DNA from: Thermococcus barossii
GTDB taxonomy: Archaea > Methanobacteriota_B > Thermococci > Thermococcales > Thermococcaceae
Assembly: GCF_002214465.1 (NCBI RefSeq)
Contig: NZ_CP015101.1
Coordinates: 1,557,013 to 1,621,012 of the forward strand
DNA: 64,000 nucleotides
Reading direction: 5' to 3'
Of this stretch, positions 49,473-57,808 are shown piece after piece. Below the pieces are notes generated by a model. The model was not told the origin of the DNA and made no database searches. It saw only the letters and a list, made by a program, of their open reading frames with translations. Made by a program: the position numbers and the translations under genes. Numbering within the stretch: the first letter of the stretch is position 1; each line of letters opens with the position of its first letter.

Positions 49473-50710
49473 TGGCGAAGACCCAGTACTACGTCCCGGT
49501 CGGCCCGATTCATCCCGCCCTGAAGGAGCCGATAAGGGTCGAGGCCAAGGTCGAGGGGGAGAGGATAGTCGAGGTGGACGTCAAGAGGGGCTTCGCCCAC
49601 AGGGGAATCGAGTACATGGGCATGAAGAGGAACGCCATACAGACCCTCTACCTCTCGGAGAGGATATGCGGAATCTGCTCGATATCGCACCCCTACGCCT
49701 TCGTCATAGGAAGTGAAAAGGCCCTGGGAATAGAGGCCCCGCCGAGGGCCCAGTACATAAGGACGATAATAGCCGAGCTGGAGAGAATTCACAGCCACAT
49801 ACTCTGGCTCGGTGTCGTTGCGCACGAGATGGGCTTTGACTCCCTCCTGTTCTGGACGTGGAAGGGCAGGGAGAAGGTCCTTGACATCCTAGAACTCCTC
49901 ACGGGAAACAGGATAAACTACTCCGTGTTCATGATAGGCGGCGTCAGGAGGGACATAACGGAAAGCCAGGCAAAAGCCGTGAGGGACATGATAAACTACT
50001 ACAGGATATTCACGGAGGAGATGAAGGACGTCTTCCTTTCGGATCCCGTGTACAAGGCAAGGACAAGGGGAGTGGCCCAGCTCTCGAAGGATATGGCGAA
50101 GAAGCTCAACGCCGTCGGACCCGTCGCCAGGGCGGCAGGGCTGAGGATGGACGTCAGGCAGGACAACCCCTACGACGCCTACGCGGACATCGGGGTTAGA
50201 GCAGTGGTTCCCCAGGACATAGTCGGTGAGGCCAGGGGGGACGCGTACGACATCACCCTGGTCAGGATATACGAGATAGAGCAGAGCCTCGACATAATCG
50301 AGTTCTGCCTCGACAACATGCCAGAGGGCAAGATAATGGCCATCCCCAACTACGTGGCGCTCCTGGCCAAAATCAGGAGGAGCGAAGGTGAAGGAATCGG
50401 CATGCACGAGGCACCGCGCGGTGAGGTCATCCACTACTTCAAGTACGGCAACAAGCGCGACGGTCCTCTCGTCTGGAAGGTCATAGCGCCGAGCTACAAC
50501 AACATCAACACGTGGGGTCCACTCCTCCTGGGTGCGGAGGTGGCGGACATACCCATCGTCGTCGCGTACATAGACCCGTGTATGTGCTGCAACGACAGGG
50601 TCGCAGTTGTGAGGGACGAGAACGGCAGGTTAATCGACCCCGCTACTCTGCACCTGAAGGCGGTTGAAAAAACACGGAAGCTCAGGGAAGAGCTGGGGGT
50701 GAGAGAATGA
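49472..50710 (+). CDS. Cluster 2, [NiFe] hydrogenase large subunit (MbhL-like)
   Basis: 412 residues. Both NiFe ligand pairs are intact: C66/C69 (ERICGICSISH) and C370/C373 (IDPCMCCNDR, with an extra C372 between). So it should be a hydrogenase, unlike Mbx/MBS large subunits, which have lost part of the NiFe site. It differs from MbhL around the first motif (AHRGIEYMGMKRNAIQTLYL) and after it (HPYAFVIGSEKALG). The latter is closer to CO- or formate-linked group 4 enzymes. Confidence 0.95.
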   Translation: MAKTQYYVPVGPIHPALKEPIRVEAKVEGERIVEVDVKRGFAHRGIEYMGMKRNAIQTLYLSERICGICSISHPYAFVIGSEKALGIEAPPRAQYIRTIIAELERIHSHILWLGVVAHEMGFDSLLFWTWKGREKVLDILELLTGNRINYSVFMIGGVRRDITESQAKAVRDMINYYRIFTEEMKDVFLSDPVYKARTRGVAQLSKDMAKKLNAVGPVARAAGLRMDVRQDNPYDAYADIGVRAVVPQDIVGEARGDAYDITLVRIYEIEQSLDIIEFCLDNMPEGKIMAIPNYVALLAKIRRSEGEGIGMHEAPRGEVIHYFKYGNKRDGPLVWKVIAPSYNNINTWGPLLLGAEVADIPIVVAYIDPCMCCNDRVAVVRDENGRLIDPATLHLKAVEKTRKLREELGVRE

Positions 50711-51672
50711 CCCCCGAGACCCTAATCTACGCGTTCACCTTCCCGGTGCTGGGGGTCTTCCTCGGGCTGGTCTACAAGGGTATAGACAGGCGCTTCTCGG
50801 CGAGGCTGACTTCCAGAATAGGCCCGCCGATAAGGCAGCCCTTCTGGGACGTAGGGAAGCTGCTCCTCAAGGAGACGGTCGTTCCTGAGAACGCGGTGGC
50901 GTGGATATTCAACGCCATGCCGATAGTTTCCTTCGCGGCCTCGATGACGCTCCTGCTGTACATACCCTTTGGAGTGCTCAAGGCGCCCCTCGAAGGCTAC
51001 GGTGACCTGGTGGTCATCCTCTACCTGCTGACCCTCCAGTCGCTGGCAATGGCCATAGGCGGCTTCGCCTCCGGAAGCCCGTTCTCCTCGGTGGGCGCGC
51101 AGAGGGAAATGGTGCTCATGATGAGCTACGAGATGCCGCTGGCGACGGTTATAGTCGGCTTCGCCGTCCTATACAAGAGCTTCTCACTCACGACAATAGC
51201 CAGCACACCCGTGTGGAGCGTCGCGGGCCCGCTCGCAGCCATGGGAATACTGCTACTCTTCGTTGCCCTGCTCGTCGTTACCCCGGCCGAGCTGGCAAAG
51301 CTGCCCTTCGACATAGCCGAGGCAGAGACGGAGATATGTGAGGGAATGCTCGCCGAGTACAGCGGAAGGAACCTCGCGTTGTTCTACCTCTCGGACGCGG
51401 TCAGGGGCTTCGCCATGGCGGCACTGGAGGTGGTGCTGTTCTTCCCGTTCACGCTGACGGGCATACTGAACCTGAACCTGACGGGAACACCCTACTACGT
51501 CGTCGAGGCCCTGTGGTTCCTCTTCAAGGTACTGGTGATATACCTGCTGGCGATAACCCTCGTCAGGACGTCCTTCGCAAGGTTCAGGATAGAGCAGGCA
51601 TCCAGGGTGTTCTGGGTCTACGTCAACATAATCGCTCTCGTCGGGCTCGCGCTGGTATGGCTGGGGGTGTGA
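50707..51672 (+). CDS. Cluster 2, MbhM-like (NuoH)
   Basis: 321 residues, eight helices. SRIGPPIRQPFWDVGKLLLK, LPFDIAEAETEICEGMLAEY and SGRNLALFYLSDAV are NuoH marks. In the first motif it keeps the R-x-GPP-x-QP form. It overlaps the large-subunit gene by 4 nt. Confidence 0.93.
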   Translation: MTPETLIYAFTFPVLGVFLGLVYKGIDRRFSARLTSRIGPPIRQPFWDVGKLLLKETVVPENAVAWIFNAMPIVSFAASMTLLLYIPFGVLKAPLEGYGDLVVILYLLTLQSLAMAIGGFASGSPFSSVGAQREMVLMMSYEMPLATVIVGFAVLYKSFSLTTIASTPVWSVAGPLAAMGILLLFVALLVVTPAELAKLPFDIAEAETEICEGMLAEYSGRNLALFYLSDAVRGFAMAALEVVLFFPFTLTGILNLNLTGTPYYVVEALWFLFKVLVIYLLAITLVRTSFARFRIEQASRVFWVYVNIIALVGLALVWLGV

Positions 51673-51675
51673 AGC

Positions 51676-52170
51676 ATGGTTAACAAGATGATGTTCGTCC
51701 TGCTCAAGCAGCTCGTCAAAAAGCCCGCCACGAATCCCTTCCCGGTCAAGCACGCCCCTGCAAACGTCACAGCCTTAATAGAGAAGGTTCAGAAGGGTGA
51801 GGTCCAGATAAACCCACCCGTTCCGGTTCCCGAAGGATTCAGGGGAAAGCTCGTCTACGACCCGGAGAGGTGCATAGGCTGCAGGCTGTGCATAATGGTC
51901 TGTCCAGCTGACGCCATGGAGTGGATTCCGGAGCTGAAAAAGATAAGACACTACGTCTCGCGCTGCATGTTCTGCGCCCTCTGCGTTGACGTCTGCCCGG
52001 GCAAGAAGTTCCCGGGGGAGGAAAAGGCCGTCAAGGCACTGAGAATGAGCGAAGAGTTCCTCATAGCAGACTACCACAAGTACAGCGACAACCTCATAGA
52101 GGAACCCCCAGAGGCGAGGGAGCCGCCCAAAGAAGAAGTGAAGGAGGCAGTGGAGTCAGCGGGCCAGTGA
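51676..52170 (+). CDS. Cluster 2, MbhN-like ferredoxin subunit
   Basis: 164 residues. Two [4Fe-4S] motifs: RCIGCRLCIMVCPADAM and RCMFCALCVDVCPGKKF. Compared with MbhN it has an extra N-terminal stretch (ANVTALIEKVQKGEVQINPP), a five-residue insert after the second motif and a Glu/Pro-rich tail, so its contact with ferredoxin or another donor may differ. End of the cluster. Confidence 0.92.
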   Translation: MVNKMMFVLLKQLVKKPATNPFPVKHAPANVTALIEKVQKGEVQINPPVPVPEGFRGKLVYDPERCIGCRLCIMVCPADAMEWIPELKKIRHYVSRCMFCALCVDVCPGKKFPGEEKAVKALRMSEEFLIADYHKYSDNLIEEPPEAREPPKEEVKEAVESAGQ

Positions 52171-52171
52171 G

Positions 52172-52684
52172 CTAAGCCTCCATCCTCTCTTTTCCCATCC
52201 CATTTCTGTAATCGTAGTCTCTGAGGAGGGATTCAACTGCCCTTTCGTGAAGCCTCTCCGTCGAGGCCAGGTAGGAGAAGATGGCCCGCAGGGTCTCGTC
52301 GTCGGCCTTCTCGGCCAGAATCGAGTAAACCCTCTCGGCGACTTCCTCCAGCTCAAGGGCACATTTAAGAACGGCAAAAACGTCGTTTCCACTCTCAAGC
52401 TCCCTTATATCCGAGAGCTCCTCCAGTGATGGGCCGTGGACTTCTGGAATTTCCGCCCCGAACTTCCGTGTGTAGAGGGTTCTCAGCTTCTTCTCGTGTC
52501 TCCTTGCCTCCTGGCCGAGGAGTTTGAACATGTCTCCTACGGCCCCCTCGACTTCCATGCCCCTCGCCTTCTCGGCCAGCTTCTCGTAGAGCAGGGCCTT
52601 GTCACCCTCCAGGAATATCCAATGGGCGAGAAGCTCCCTCAGCGGAAGTTCCTCAAGGAAAGACAGGCCTTCAAGATCGACCAT
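52172..52684 (-). CDS. Ferritin-like (rubrerythrin-type helical) protein 1
   Basis: 170 residues, four-helix bundle. E..H pairs are seen in helix 2 (GQEARRHEKKL) and helix 4 (STERLHERAV), and Glu in helix 3 (ELEEVAERVY). In helix 1, aligned to the neighbour's EEAKFY, the Glu before Ala is replaced by Lys (DKALLY), so the di-iron site may be incomplete. It lies 1 nt from the end of hydrogenase cluster 2 (convergent). ATG at 52684 has GGGTGAGCGG upstream. Confidence 0.75.
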   Translation of the reverse strand: MVDLEGLSFLEELPLRELLAHWIFLEGDKALLYEKLAEKARGMEVEGAVGDMFKLLGQEARRHEKKLRTLYTRKFGAEIPEVHGPSLEELSDIRELESGNDVFAVLKCALELEEVAERVYSILAEKADDETLRAIFSYLASTERLHERAVESLLRDYDYRNGMGKERMEA

Positions 52685-52824
52685 CCCGCTCACCCGGTAT
52701 AACATACCCGACAGGTTTTATACGGGCTTTGGCACAACCGTCTATAAAAGTCGTCTGGAAGAAAAGGACGACTGACAAAGGATTTATCAAAGGAATGGGC
52801 GTTTTTGAATCGGATTTCGAAGTT

Positions 52825-53313
52825 TTATCCCCGTCCCTTTACCAACTCCTCGTATCTTCTCCGGAGCAACTCGTAGTGTCCGCGCTCAACCTCGGCCAGT
52901 TTGGAGTAGAGCACCTTCAGCCTCTCGTCGTCAACCTTCTCCGCGAGCAGCCTGTAGGATTCGTGGGCTATCATCTCGCTCTCCATCGCCGCCTTCAAGA
53001 TCTCCTCCAGCTGGTCGGCCCTCTCGAACTCATCGAGAACCGGGAGCACCTCAAGCGGGGGAAGGCTGCTCCTCGGAACGTCGCCGTAGGTCTTCCTGAA
53101 CTCAACCTCAAGCTCGGTGGCGTGGTTCAGCGAATCCTGCGCCAGCTTTTCAAAGGTTTTCACCAGTTCCTCGCCAAGACCCAGGTCGCGGGCACGTCTC
53201 GCGAGTTCGCGGTAGAATTTCGCCTCCTCCCTTTCCCCCTCTATCCAGTACGCCAGGACGTCCCGGTAGCTCAGCTTCGAAAGGGCCTCAACGACCTCAT
53301 GAACATCGTACAT
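52825..53313 (-). CDS. Ferritin-like (rubrerythrin-type helical) protein 2
   Basis: 162 residues, paralogue of the 52172 protein. Helix 1 EGEREEAKFYREL, helix 2 AQDSLNHATELE, helix 3 AMESEMIAHESYRLLAEK and helix 4 EVERGHYELL give most di-iron ligands of a rubrerythrin-like bundle; there is no rubredoxin domain. A role in iron handling or peroxide defence is likely. ATG at 53313 follows GGGGGGATT; the in-frame start at 53364 lies within the neighbouring gene's end. Confidence 0.78.
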   Translation of the reverse strand: MYDVHEVVEALSKLSYRDVLAYWIEGEREEAKFYRELARRARDLGLGEELVKTFEKLAQDSLNHATELEVEFRKTYGDVPRSSLPPLEVLPVLDEFERADQLEEILKAAMESEMIAHESYRLLAEKVDDERLKVLYSKLAEVERGHYELLRRRYEELVKGRG

Positions 53314-53360
53314 TCCAATCCCCCCGTAGAAATGGCCGCCGGGCCTAATAAGCTTTAGGT

Positions 53361-53540
53361 TCATCTAACGAGCCATATTGCGAGGAACATGACGAGGTAA
53401 GCCATCACACTGATGACTATGTGAACCTTTATCCACACGTCCCTGCGCTTTGAAAGGAATATCATTGCCCCGCTGAGCATGGCCAGGCTCATAAGGGCAA
53501 AGGAGGCGTAACCAAGCGTGTAGTGGTCCAGGCTAACCAC
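53361..53540 (-). CDS. Small membrane protein, 59 aa
   Basis: Two membrane helices (SFALMSLAMLSGAMIFLSK and VHIVISVMAYLVMFLAIWLV) with His residues near each (DHYTLGYA, WIKVHIV), faintly like a b-type cytochrome anchor. It overlaps the end of the nitroreductase gene by 8 nt if it starts at GTG 53540, which has GGTG 6 nt upstream. Possibly a partner of the nitroreductase. Not recognised by family. Confidence 0.55.
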   Translation of the reverse strand: MVSLDHYTLGYASFALMSLAMLSGAMIFLSKRRDVWIKVHIVISVMAYLVMFLAIWLVR

Positions 53541-54240
53541 CGGGAACACCCACCGGAAATATGTACAGCGGGACACCTTCGGTTCCTATTATCTCGGCAA
53601 CCTGGTCGTCGTAGAAGGCCCCCACCGCGACGGTTCCCAGTTTCAGGGCGGTCGCCTGCAGGTAGATGTTCTGACCTATGTGCCCGGCCTCCATGTGGAC
53701 GTATCTAACTCCCCGCTCGCCGTAGTATGAGGTTGTCCTCCGATAGAATGCCACCAAGACGATGTCCACCGCCGCCCTCCCGACCCACGACTGGTCCAGT
53801 GCTGCCTTCTGGAGGGCCTTCCTCCAGTCACCCCTCTTCACCAGGGTCAGGGTGTGATTGAAGGGGTCGTAGCGATAGATCCCAGGCTCAAGGGCCTCGA
53901 CGTTCCCGACCACGACGTAAACCTCAAAGGGATAGGTTGCTCCTGCACTCGGGGCCGAGCGGTACTTCCTCGGGTCGGTTATCCCATGCGCCGCCCACAG
54001 GAGCTGGGAGAGCTGCTCAAGGGTCAAAGGCTCGTTCCTGTACGAGCGAATGCTCCTCCGCCTTGCTATCGCTTCCTCAACGCTCATCTCTCCGGTCAGT
54101 CTCGGTTCGGGAAGAACTACCACCTCGCCTGAGATTCTCTCACCCCCCTCACGCCAGGTAACGTAGGGCTTAACGAAAAGGAGGACGGAGGAAACCACGA
54201 CCAGGACGATAACCAGATACGAAACTCGCTTGATGTTCAT
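53533..54240 (-). CDS. SagB/ThcOx-type nitroreductase, membrane-anchored
   Basis: 235 residues. An N-terminal membrane helix (7-25) is followed by the flavin-binding nitroreductase fold: RRRSIRSYRNEPLTLEQLSQ, RSAPSAGATYPFEVYVVVG and GHIGQNIYLQATALKLGT. This is the SagB-type FMN oxidoreductase family, some of which oxidise azolines in peptide natural products. No peptide-modification genes are nearby, so the substrate is unknown. It is anchored with the domain probably outside the cell. Confidence 0.8.
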   Translation of the reverse strand: MNIKRVSYLVIVLVVVSSVLLFVKPYVTWREGGERISGEVVVLPEPRLTGEMSVEEAIARRRSIRSYRNEPLTLEQLSQLLWAAHGITDPRKYRSAPSAGATYPFEVYVVVGNVEALEPGIYRYDPFNHTLTLVKRGDWRKALQKAALDQSWVGRAAVDIVLVAFYRRTTSYYGERGVRYVHMEAGHIGQNIYLQATALKLGTVAVGAFYDDQVAEIIGTEGVPLYIFPVGVPGG

Positions 54241-54273
54241 GTTTATGAATTCGGCTTCATCCTATTTTAGGCT

Positions 54274-54759
54274 TCACCCGACCACATCAAAGCGGAGGAG
54301 CTCACCCCTCCCAACCAGCCCGATTCCCGCCTTCTTTCCAAGAACCTCAACCACAAGCGTGTAGTCCGGATCGCCAAGGTTGACTTTTAGACCGAAACGC
54401 CCGACCACGAGCGAACCGAGGCCGATTTCAAGCTCCCTCCCTGAGAGCCTCCTGTTTCCCCGAACCCTGGCGCGCACCGCGAAGGTACCCTCTATTCCCT
54501 CAGCCAGCTCAAGGACGGCCTTCTCTATCTCCTCCCTCCTCGCTGGCACGATTAAGTCCAGGGGAACTACCCTCTGTATCGCCTGAGTTTCGAAGTTCCT
54601 CAACCGTTCCAGGGCTTCCCTCTTCGGCAGGGGCGTTTCGGCCAGGAGAACGCCTTTCCAGTCGGTTCCCCTCACCCGGACCTTTTCCAGCGCCCATTCC
54701 AGTTCCAGTATAGCATCCCCCTCGCGTCCCTGCGGTGCCGTAACGAGAAGAATCGTCAT
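54274..54759 (-). CDS. THUMP-domain RNA-binding protein (COG1818/Tan1-like)
   Basis: 161 residues. IQRVVPLDLIVPARREEIEK, FAVRARVRGNRRLSGRELEI and VNLGDPDYTLVVEVLGKKAG are THUMP-domain marks. Proteins of this sort (Tan1) help tRNA N4-acetylation. It should bind tRNA. Alone on its strand, divergent from the AAA ATPase gene. Confidence 0.85.
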   Translation of the reverse strand: MTILLVTAPQGREGDAILELEWALEKVRVRGTDWKGVLLAETPLPKREALERLRNFETQAIQRVVPLDLIVPARREEIEKAVLELAEGIEGTFAVRARVRGNRRLSGRELEIGLGSLVVGRFGLKVNLGDPDYTLVVEVLGKKAGIGLVGRGELLRFDVVG

Positions 54760-54820
54760 CTCCGCTCACCGATGGACAAGTTTTTATATTTCGCGTTCCT
54801 AAACTATGCGGTGAGTTAAA

Positions 54821-56026
54821 ATGGAAGCCGGTGGCCTTAAGCTTTATCCCTACCAGTCATACGAAGTTTACGGTCTTTCTCGGAACCCCTTTGAGCAGCT
54901 CGCGAGTGAGGGAATAGCCGACGTCGAGAGCATTCACGTCTATCAGGAGATAGACATGCGCCTTCAGATGATAATCTCCGAGGTCATAGGAAACAAGAGC
55001 TCGATAGCCATGAGCATCGTCGGCCCCCTCGGGATGGGCAAGACCCAGAGGCTTAAAACTATAGCCAAGGCCATAGAGGAGAACCGGGGGAAGGCGATAT
55101 ACGTTAAGGTGGACACCAACGACATCCTCAAGCTCACAAGGGACATATTCTACGCCCTCAAGCCGCCGAAGAGCAGGACTAACATATTCCTCGAAAACCT
55201 CTCAAGGAAGCTCGGGTTCATAGACAGGCTGGAGAAGATGCTGAGTAGCAGGGACGAGTACAAGAGCAGGGACATAGCCGAGCTTCTGACAGAGCAGATG
55301 GGAAAATACCCCTACTGCGCCCTCCTCCTCGACGAGCTTGAGAACATGCAAACCGCGAGCGAGAGGGAGAAGATACAGTTCTTTGAGATGCTCAGGCACT
55401 TCATAAGCAACATGCCGCAGGGCTGTGTGGTCGCCTTCGCCTGCGTTCCAGAGGCCTATGAGGAGTACACCAAGATATTCCCGGCCTTCTTCATGCGCCT
55501 CCACTACGAGTTCAAGCTCAGACCGATGAGCATAGACGAGGCCTACGAGCTGGTGAAGAAGAGGCTCAACAGGGTAAGGATAAAGGACACGGACAATCCG
55601 CTCTACCCCTTCACAGAGGAGGCGGTGAAACTAATCCACGAGCTTGGGAAGGGCAACCCCAGACAGATTTTGAGGCTGCTCCACTACGTTCTGAGCGAGT
55701 CTGCCAAGCACAAGTTTGACCCGATAGACGACTACGTGGTGACCACTATACTCGAGGAGCCAAAGAGCCTTGAGGAGTATCTCACGAGGATTCCAAAGGA
55801 GTACAAGGATCTGGTGGAGGCGATAGTCTTCGAGTTCAACGGCGGGCCGGTGAGCTATATTCAGGTCGCGAAGGTCGTCAAGAGGCCGGGGATACAGGTC
55901 TACGACCAGCTCAACGAGCTGATAAGGCTCGGCTTCCTGGTGGGCGACCCCAAGGGCAACTACAAGGTTCCGGAGTACGTGAGGAAGTTCCTTGAAGAGG
56001 AAGGGGCCGAGAAAGGCGAAGAGTGA
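54821..56026 (+). CDS. AAA ATPase with C-terminal winged helix (Orc1/Cdc6-like)
   Basis: 401 residues. Walker A GPLGMGKT at 68-75, Walker B LLLDE at 168-172, sensor-type ACVPEAYEEY near 207 and a lid with GKGNPRQILRLLHYVL; the last 90 residues hold a winged helix (SYIQVAKVVKRPGIQVYDQL). Related to Orc1/Cdc6 but without its recognisable origin-binding signature, so it is likely a paralogue with another DNA-linked role. TATA box TTTTTATATTT at 54781 gives a short leader. Confidence 0.8.
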   Translation: MEAGGLKLYPYQSYEVYGLSRNPFEQLASEGIADVESIHVYQEIDMRLQMIISEVIGNKSSIAMSIVGPLGMGKTQRLKTIAKAIEENRGKAIYVKVDTNDILKLTRDIFYALKPPKSRTNIFLENLSRKLGFIDRLEKMLSSRDEYKSRDIAELLTEQMGKYPYCALLLDELENMQTASEREKIQFFEMLRHFISNMPQGCVVAFACVPEAYEEYTKIFPAFFMRLHYEFKLRPMSIDEAYELVKKRLNRVRIKDTDNPLYPFTEEAVKLIHELGKGNPRQILRLLHYVLSESAKHKFDPIDDYVVTTILEEPKSLEEYLTRIPKEYKDLVEAIVFEFNGGPVSYIQVAKVVKRPGIQVYDQLNELIRLGFLVGDPKGNYKVPEYVRKFLEEEGAEKGEE

Positions 56027-56032
56027 TAGCCC

Positions 56033-56566
56033 ATGCCCAACTACGACGTCCACCTCCTGAGCGGCATAGTTACCTATCCGCTCGCCATCTTTATCGCCTT
56101 CATGCTCCGGGACCACGCTGGCGTACCCTTCGTCCTCAGCACGACGGCAATGGTCATAGGCTACGCCCTCTACGTCCTTGGCAGCGATTTACCGGACATG
56201 GACCATCCCAACGCGCTGATACACAGGGGGACGAAGCCGATAGTGAGCGTCGCGGTCGGAAGCGCGGTTTTCATACAGAGCTTTGGTTCCATAAACATCG
56301 GCGAACCCTGGCTCAACGTCACCGCGGCCTGGGGGTTTGGGGCGCTGGCGGCTTTAATGGCCTGGTTCGCGTTCACATGGGTTATGCCGAAGCACCGAGG
56401 AATAGTCCACTCCCTGCTCTTCGCGGCGGTTTACGGCCTGCTGGGCTACGCACTCGTCGAGTTCGGCCTCGGACTGGGCAGGGGGGAGGCACTCTTCGCG
56501 GGTTTCGCGGCATTCAGCGGCTACACGCTCCACCTGATACTCGACCGGGGGGTCTCGCTGCTCTAG
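56033..56566 (+). CDS. YdjM/DUF457-like membrane-bound metal-dependent hydrolase
   Basis: 177 residues, about five membrane helices. Conserved polar motifs: NYDVHLLSG (His7), SDLPDMDHPNALIHRG, MPKHRGIVHSLLF and LHLILDRG. This is the minimal form of the family also seen at 17271-18668, here without an OB insert. It is 6 nt after the ATPase gene and likely co-transcribed. Confidence 0.8.
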   Translation: MPNYDVHLLSGIVTYPLAIFIAFMLRDHAGVPFVLSTTAMVIGYALYVLGSDLPDMDHPNALIHRGTKPIVSVAVGSAVFIQSFGSINIGEPWLNVTAAWGFGALAALMAWFAFTWVMPKHRGIVHSLLFAAVYGLLGYALVEFGLGLGRGEALFAGFAAFSGYTLHLILDRGVSLL

Positions 56567-56657
56567 AAACCCGGACCATGGTTGTGAGCCGAATACACAT
56601 TCCCGGGCAATAATGCTTTTAAATAGTCCACGTTAGGAAAGCCCGGAGGTGGGAGAG

Positions 56658-57650
56658 ATGTTCAGCCTTGGAGGATTCTCACGTGGAGGGGAGTACGAGA
56701 ACAAGACATGGGACGTGCTCATCATTGGCGCTGGTCCAGCCGGCTTTACCGCCGCCATATACGCGGCGCGCTTCGGCCTCGATACCATCATCATCAGCAA
56801 GGACCTCGGAGGAAACATGGCCCTGACTGACCTGATAGAGAACTACCCCGGCTTTCCAGAGGGAATAAGCGGTTCAGAGCTGACCAGCAGGATGCACGAG
56901 CAGGTTAAGAACCTCGGAGTTGATGTTATCTTCGACGAGGTCGAGAGGATAGACCCGACCGAGTGCGCCTACTACGAGGGGCCGTGTAAGTTCGCGGTGA
57001 AGACGAAGAACGGCAAGGAGTACAAGGCGAAGACGATAATAATAGCCGTTGGAGCAGCACCCAGGAAGCTCCACGTCCCGGGCGAGGAGGAATTCACAGG
57101 AAGGGGCGTTTCCTACTGCGCCACCTGCGACGGCCCGCTCTTCAAGGGCAAGAAGGTCATTGTCGTCGGCGGGGGCAACACGGCACTTCAGGAGGCGCTC
57201 TATCTGAAGAGCATAGGCGTTGACGTCACGCTCGTCCACAGGCGCGACAAGTTCAGGGCCGACAAGATACTGCAGGATCGCTTTAAGGAGAGCGGCATTC
57301 CGGCGATACTCAACACCGTCGTCACAGAGATCAAAGGAAACGGCAAGGTCGAGGCGGTCAAGCTGAAGAACCGCGTAACCGGAGAAGAGACCGAGATGAA
57401 GGTCGATGGGGTCTTCATATTCATCGGCTACGAGCCTAAAACGGATTTCGTCAAGCACCTCGGCATAACCGACGAGTACGGGTACATACCGGTGGACATG
57501 CAGATGCGCACCAAGGTCAAGGGCATCTTTGCGGCAGGAGATATAACCAACGTCTTCAAGCAGATAGCGGTAGCTGTAGGCCAGGGAGCCATCGCTGCAA
57601 ACTCCGCCAAGGAGCTCCTTGAGGAATGGAACTCGAAGGTAATCGAGTGA
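56658..57650 (+). CDS. trxB: Thioredoxin reductase (NADPH/NADH flavoprotein)
   Basis: 330 residues. FAD-binding GAGPAGFTAAIYAARFG near 25, redox-active C154/C157 in CATCDGP, the NAD(P)H site VVGGGNTALQEALYLKS and the FAD end FAAGDITNVFKQIAVAVGQG. It reduces thioredoxin or the protein disulfide oxidoreductase and so controls cytoplasmic thiols. ATG at 56658 follows GGAGGTGGGAG. Confidence 0.95.
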   Translation: MFSLGGFSRGGEYENKTWDVLIIGAGPAGFTAAIYAARFGLDTIIISKDLGGNMALTDLIENYPGFPEGISGSELTSRMHEQVKNLGVDVIFDEVERIDPTECAYYEGPCKFAVKTKNGKEYKAKTIIIAVGAAPRKLHVPGEEEFTGRGVSYCATCDGPLFKGKKVIVVGGGNTALQEALYLKSIGVDVTLVHRRDKFRADKILQDRFKESGIPAILNTVVTEIKGNGKVEAVKLKNRVTGEETEMKVDGVFIFIGYEPKTDFVKHLGITDEYGYIPVDMQMRTKVKGIFAAGDITNVFKQIAVAVGQGAIAANSAKELLEEWNSKVIE

Positions 57651-57748
57651 TTCCCACTGCCCCTCGTTCTTTTTTCTCGGTGTTTTCGGGACTGCTGTTT
57701 TGAGAATCGAGGCATTCACGCATTCTCCCGAAAATTCTTCGGTCAAAG

Positions 57749-57766
57749 ATGTTCATTGATGAACAT
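57749..57766. promoter_or_regulatory. 18-bp palindrome ATGTTC-N6-GAACAT (copy 2)
   Basis: ATGTTCATTGATGAACAT, a perfect palindrome with 8-bp arms, ends 4 nt before the TATA box TTATATA (57771-57777) of the aminotransferase gene. The position against BRE/TATA suits an activator or repressor. It shares arms and spacing with 43862-43879. Confidence 0.6.
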
Positions 57767-57808
57767 AGGGTTATATAGGATAAGCCCTATCCCCCATCGG
57801 TGATGCAC

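Noticed and set aside
44074-52170. Cluster 2 as the sulfane reductase Mbx/MBS
   Set aside because: Mbx has a changed NiFe site and two H-type subunits. Here both CxxC pairs are intact and there is a single H subunit.
52729-53358. Plus-strand frame over ferritin-like protein 2
   Set aside because: Antisense shadow. The minus-strand frame has the helix motifs, ribosome site and homology to its neighbour.
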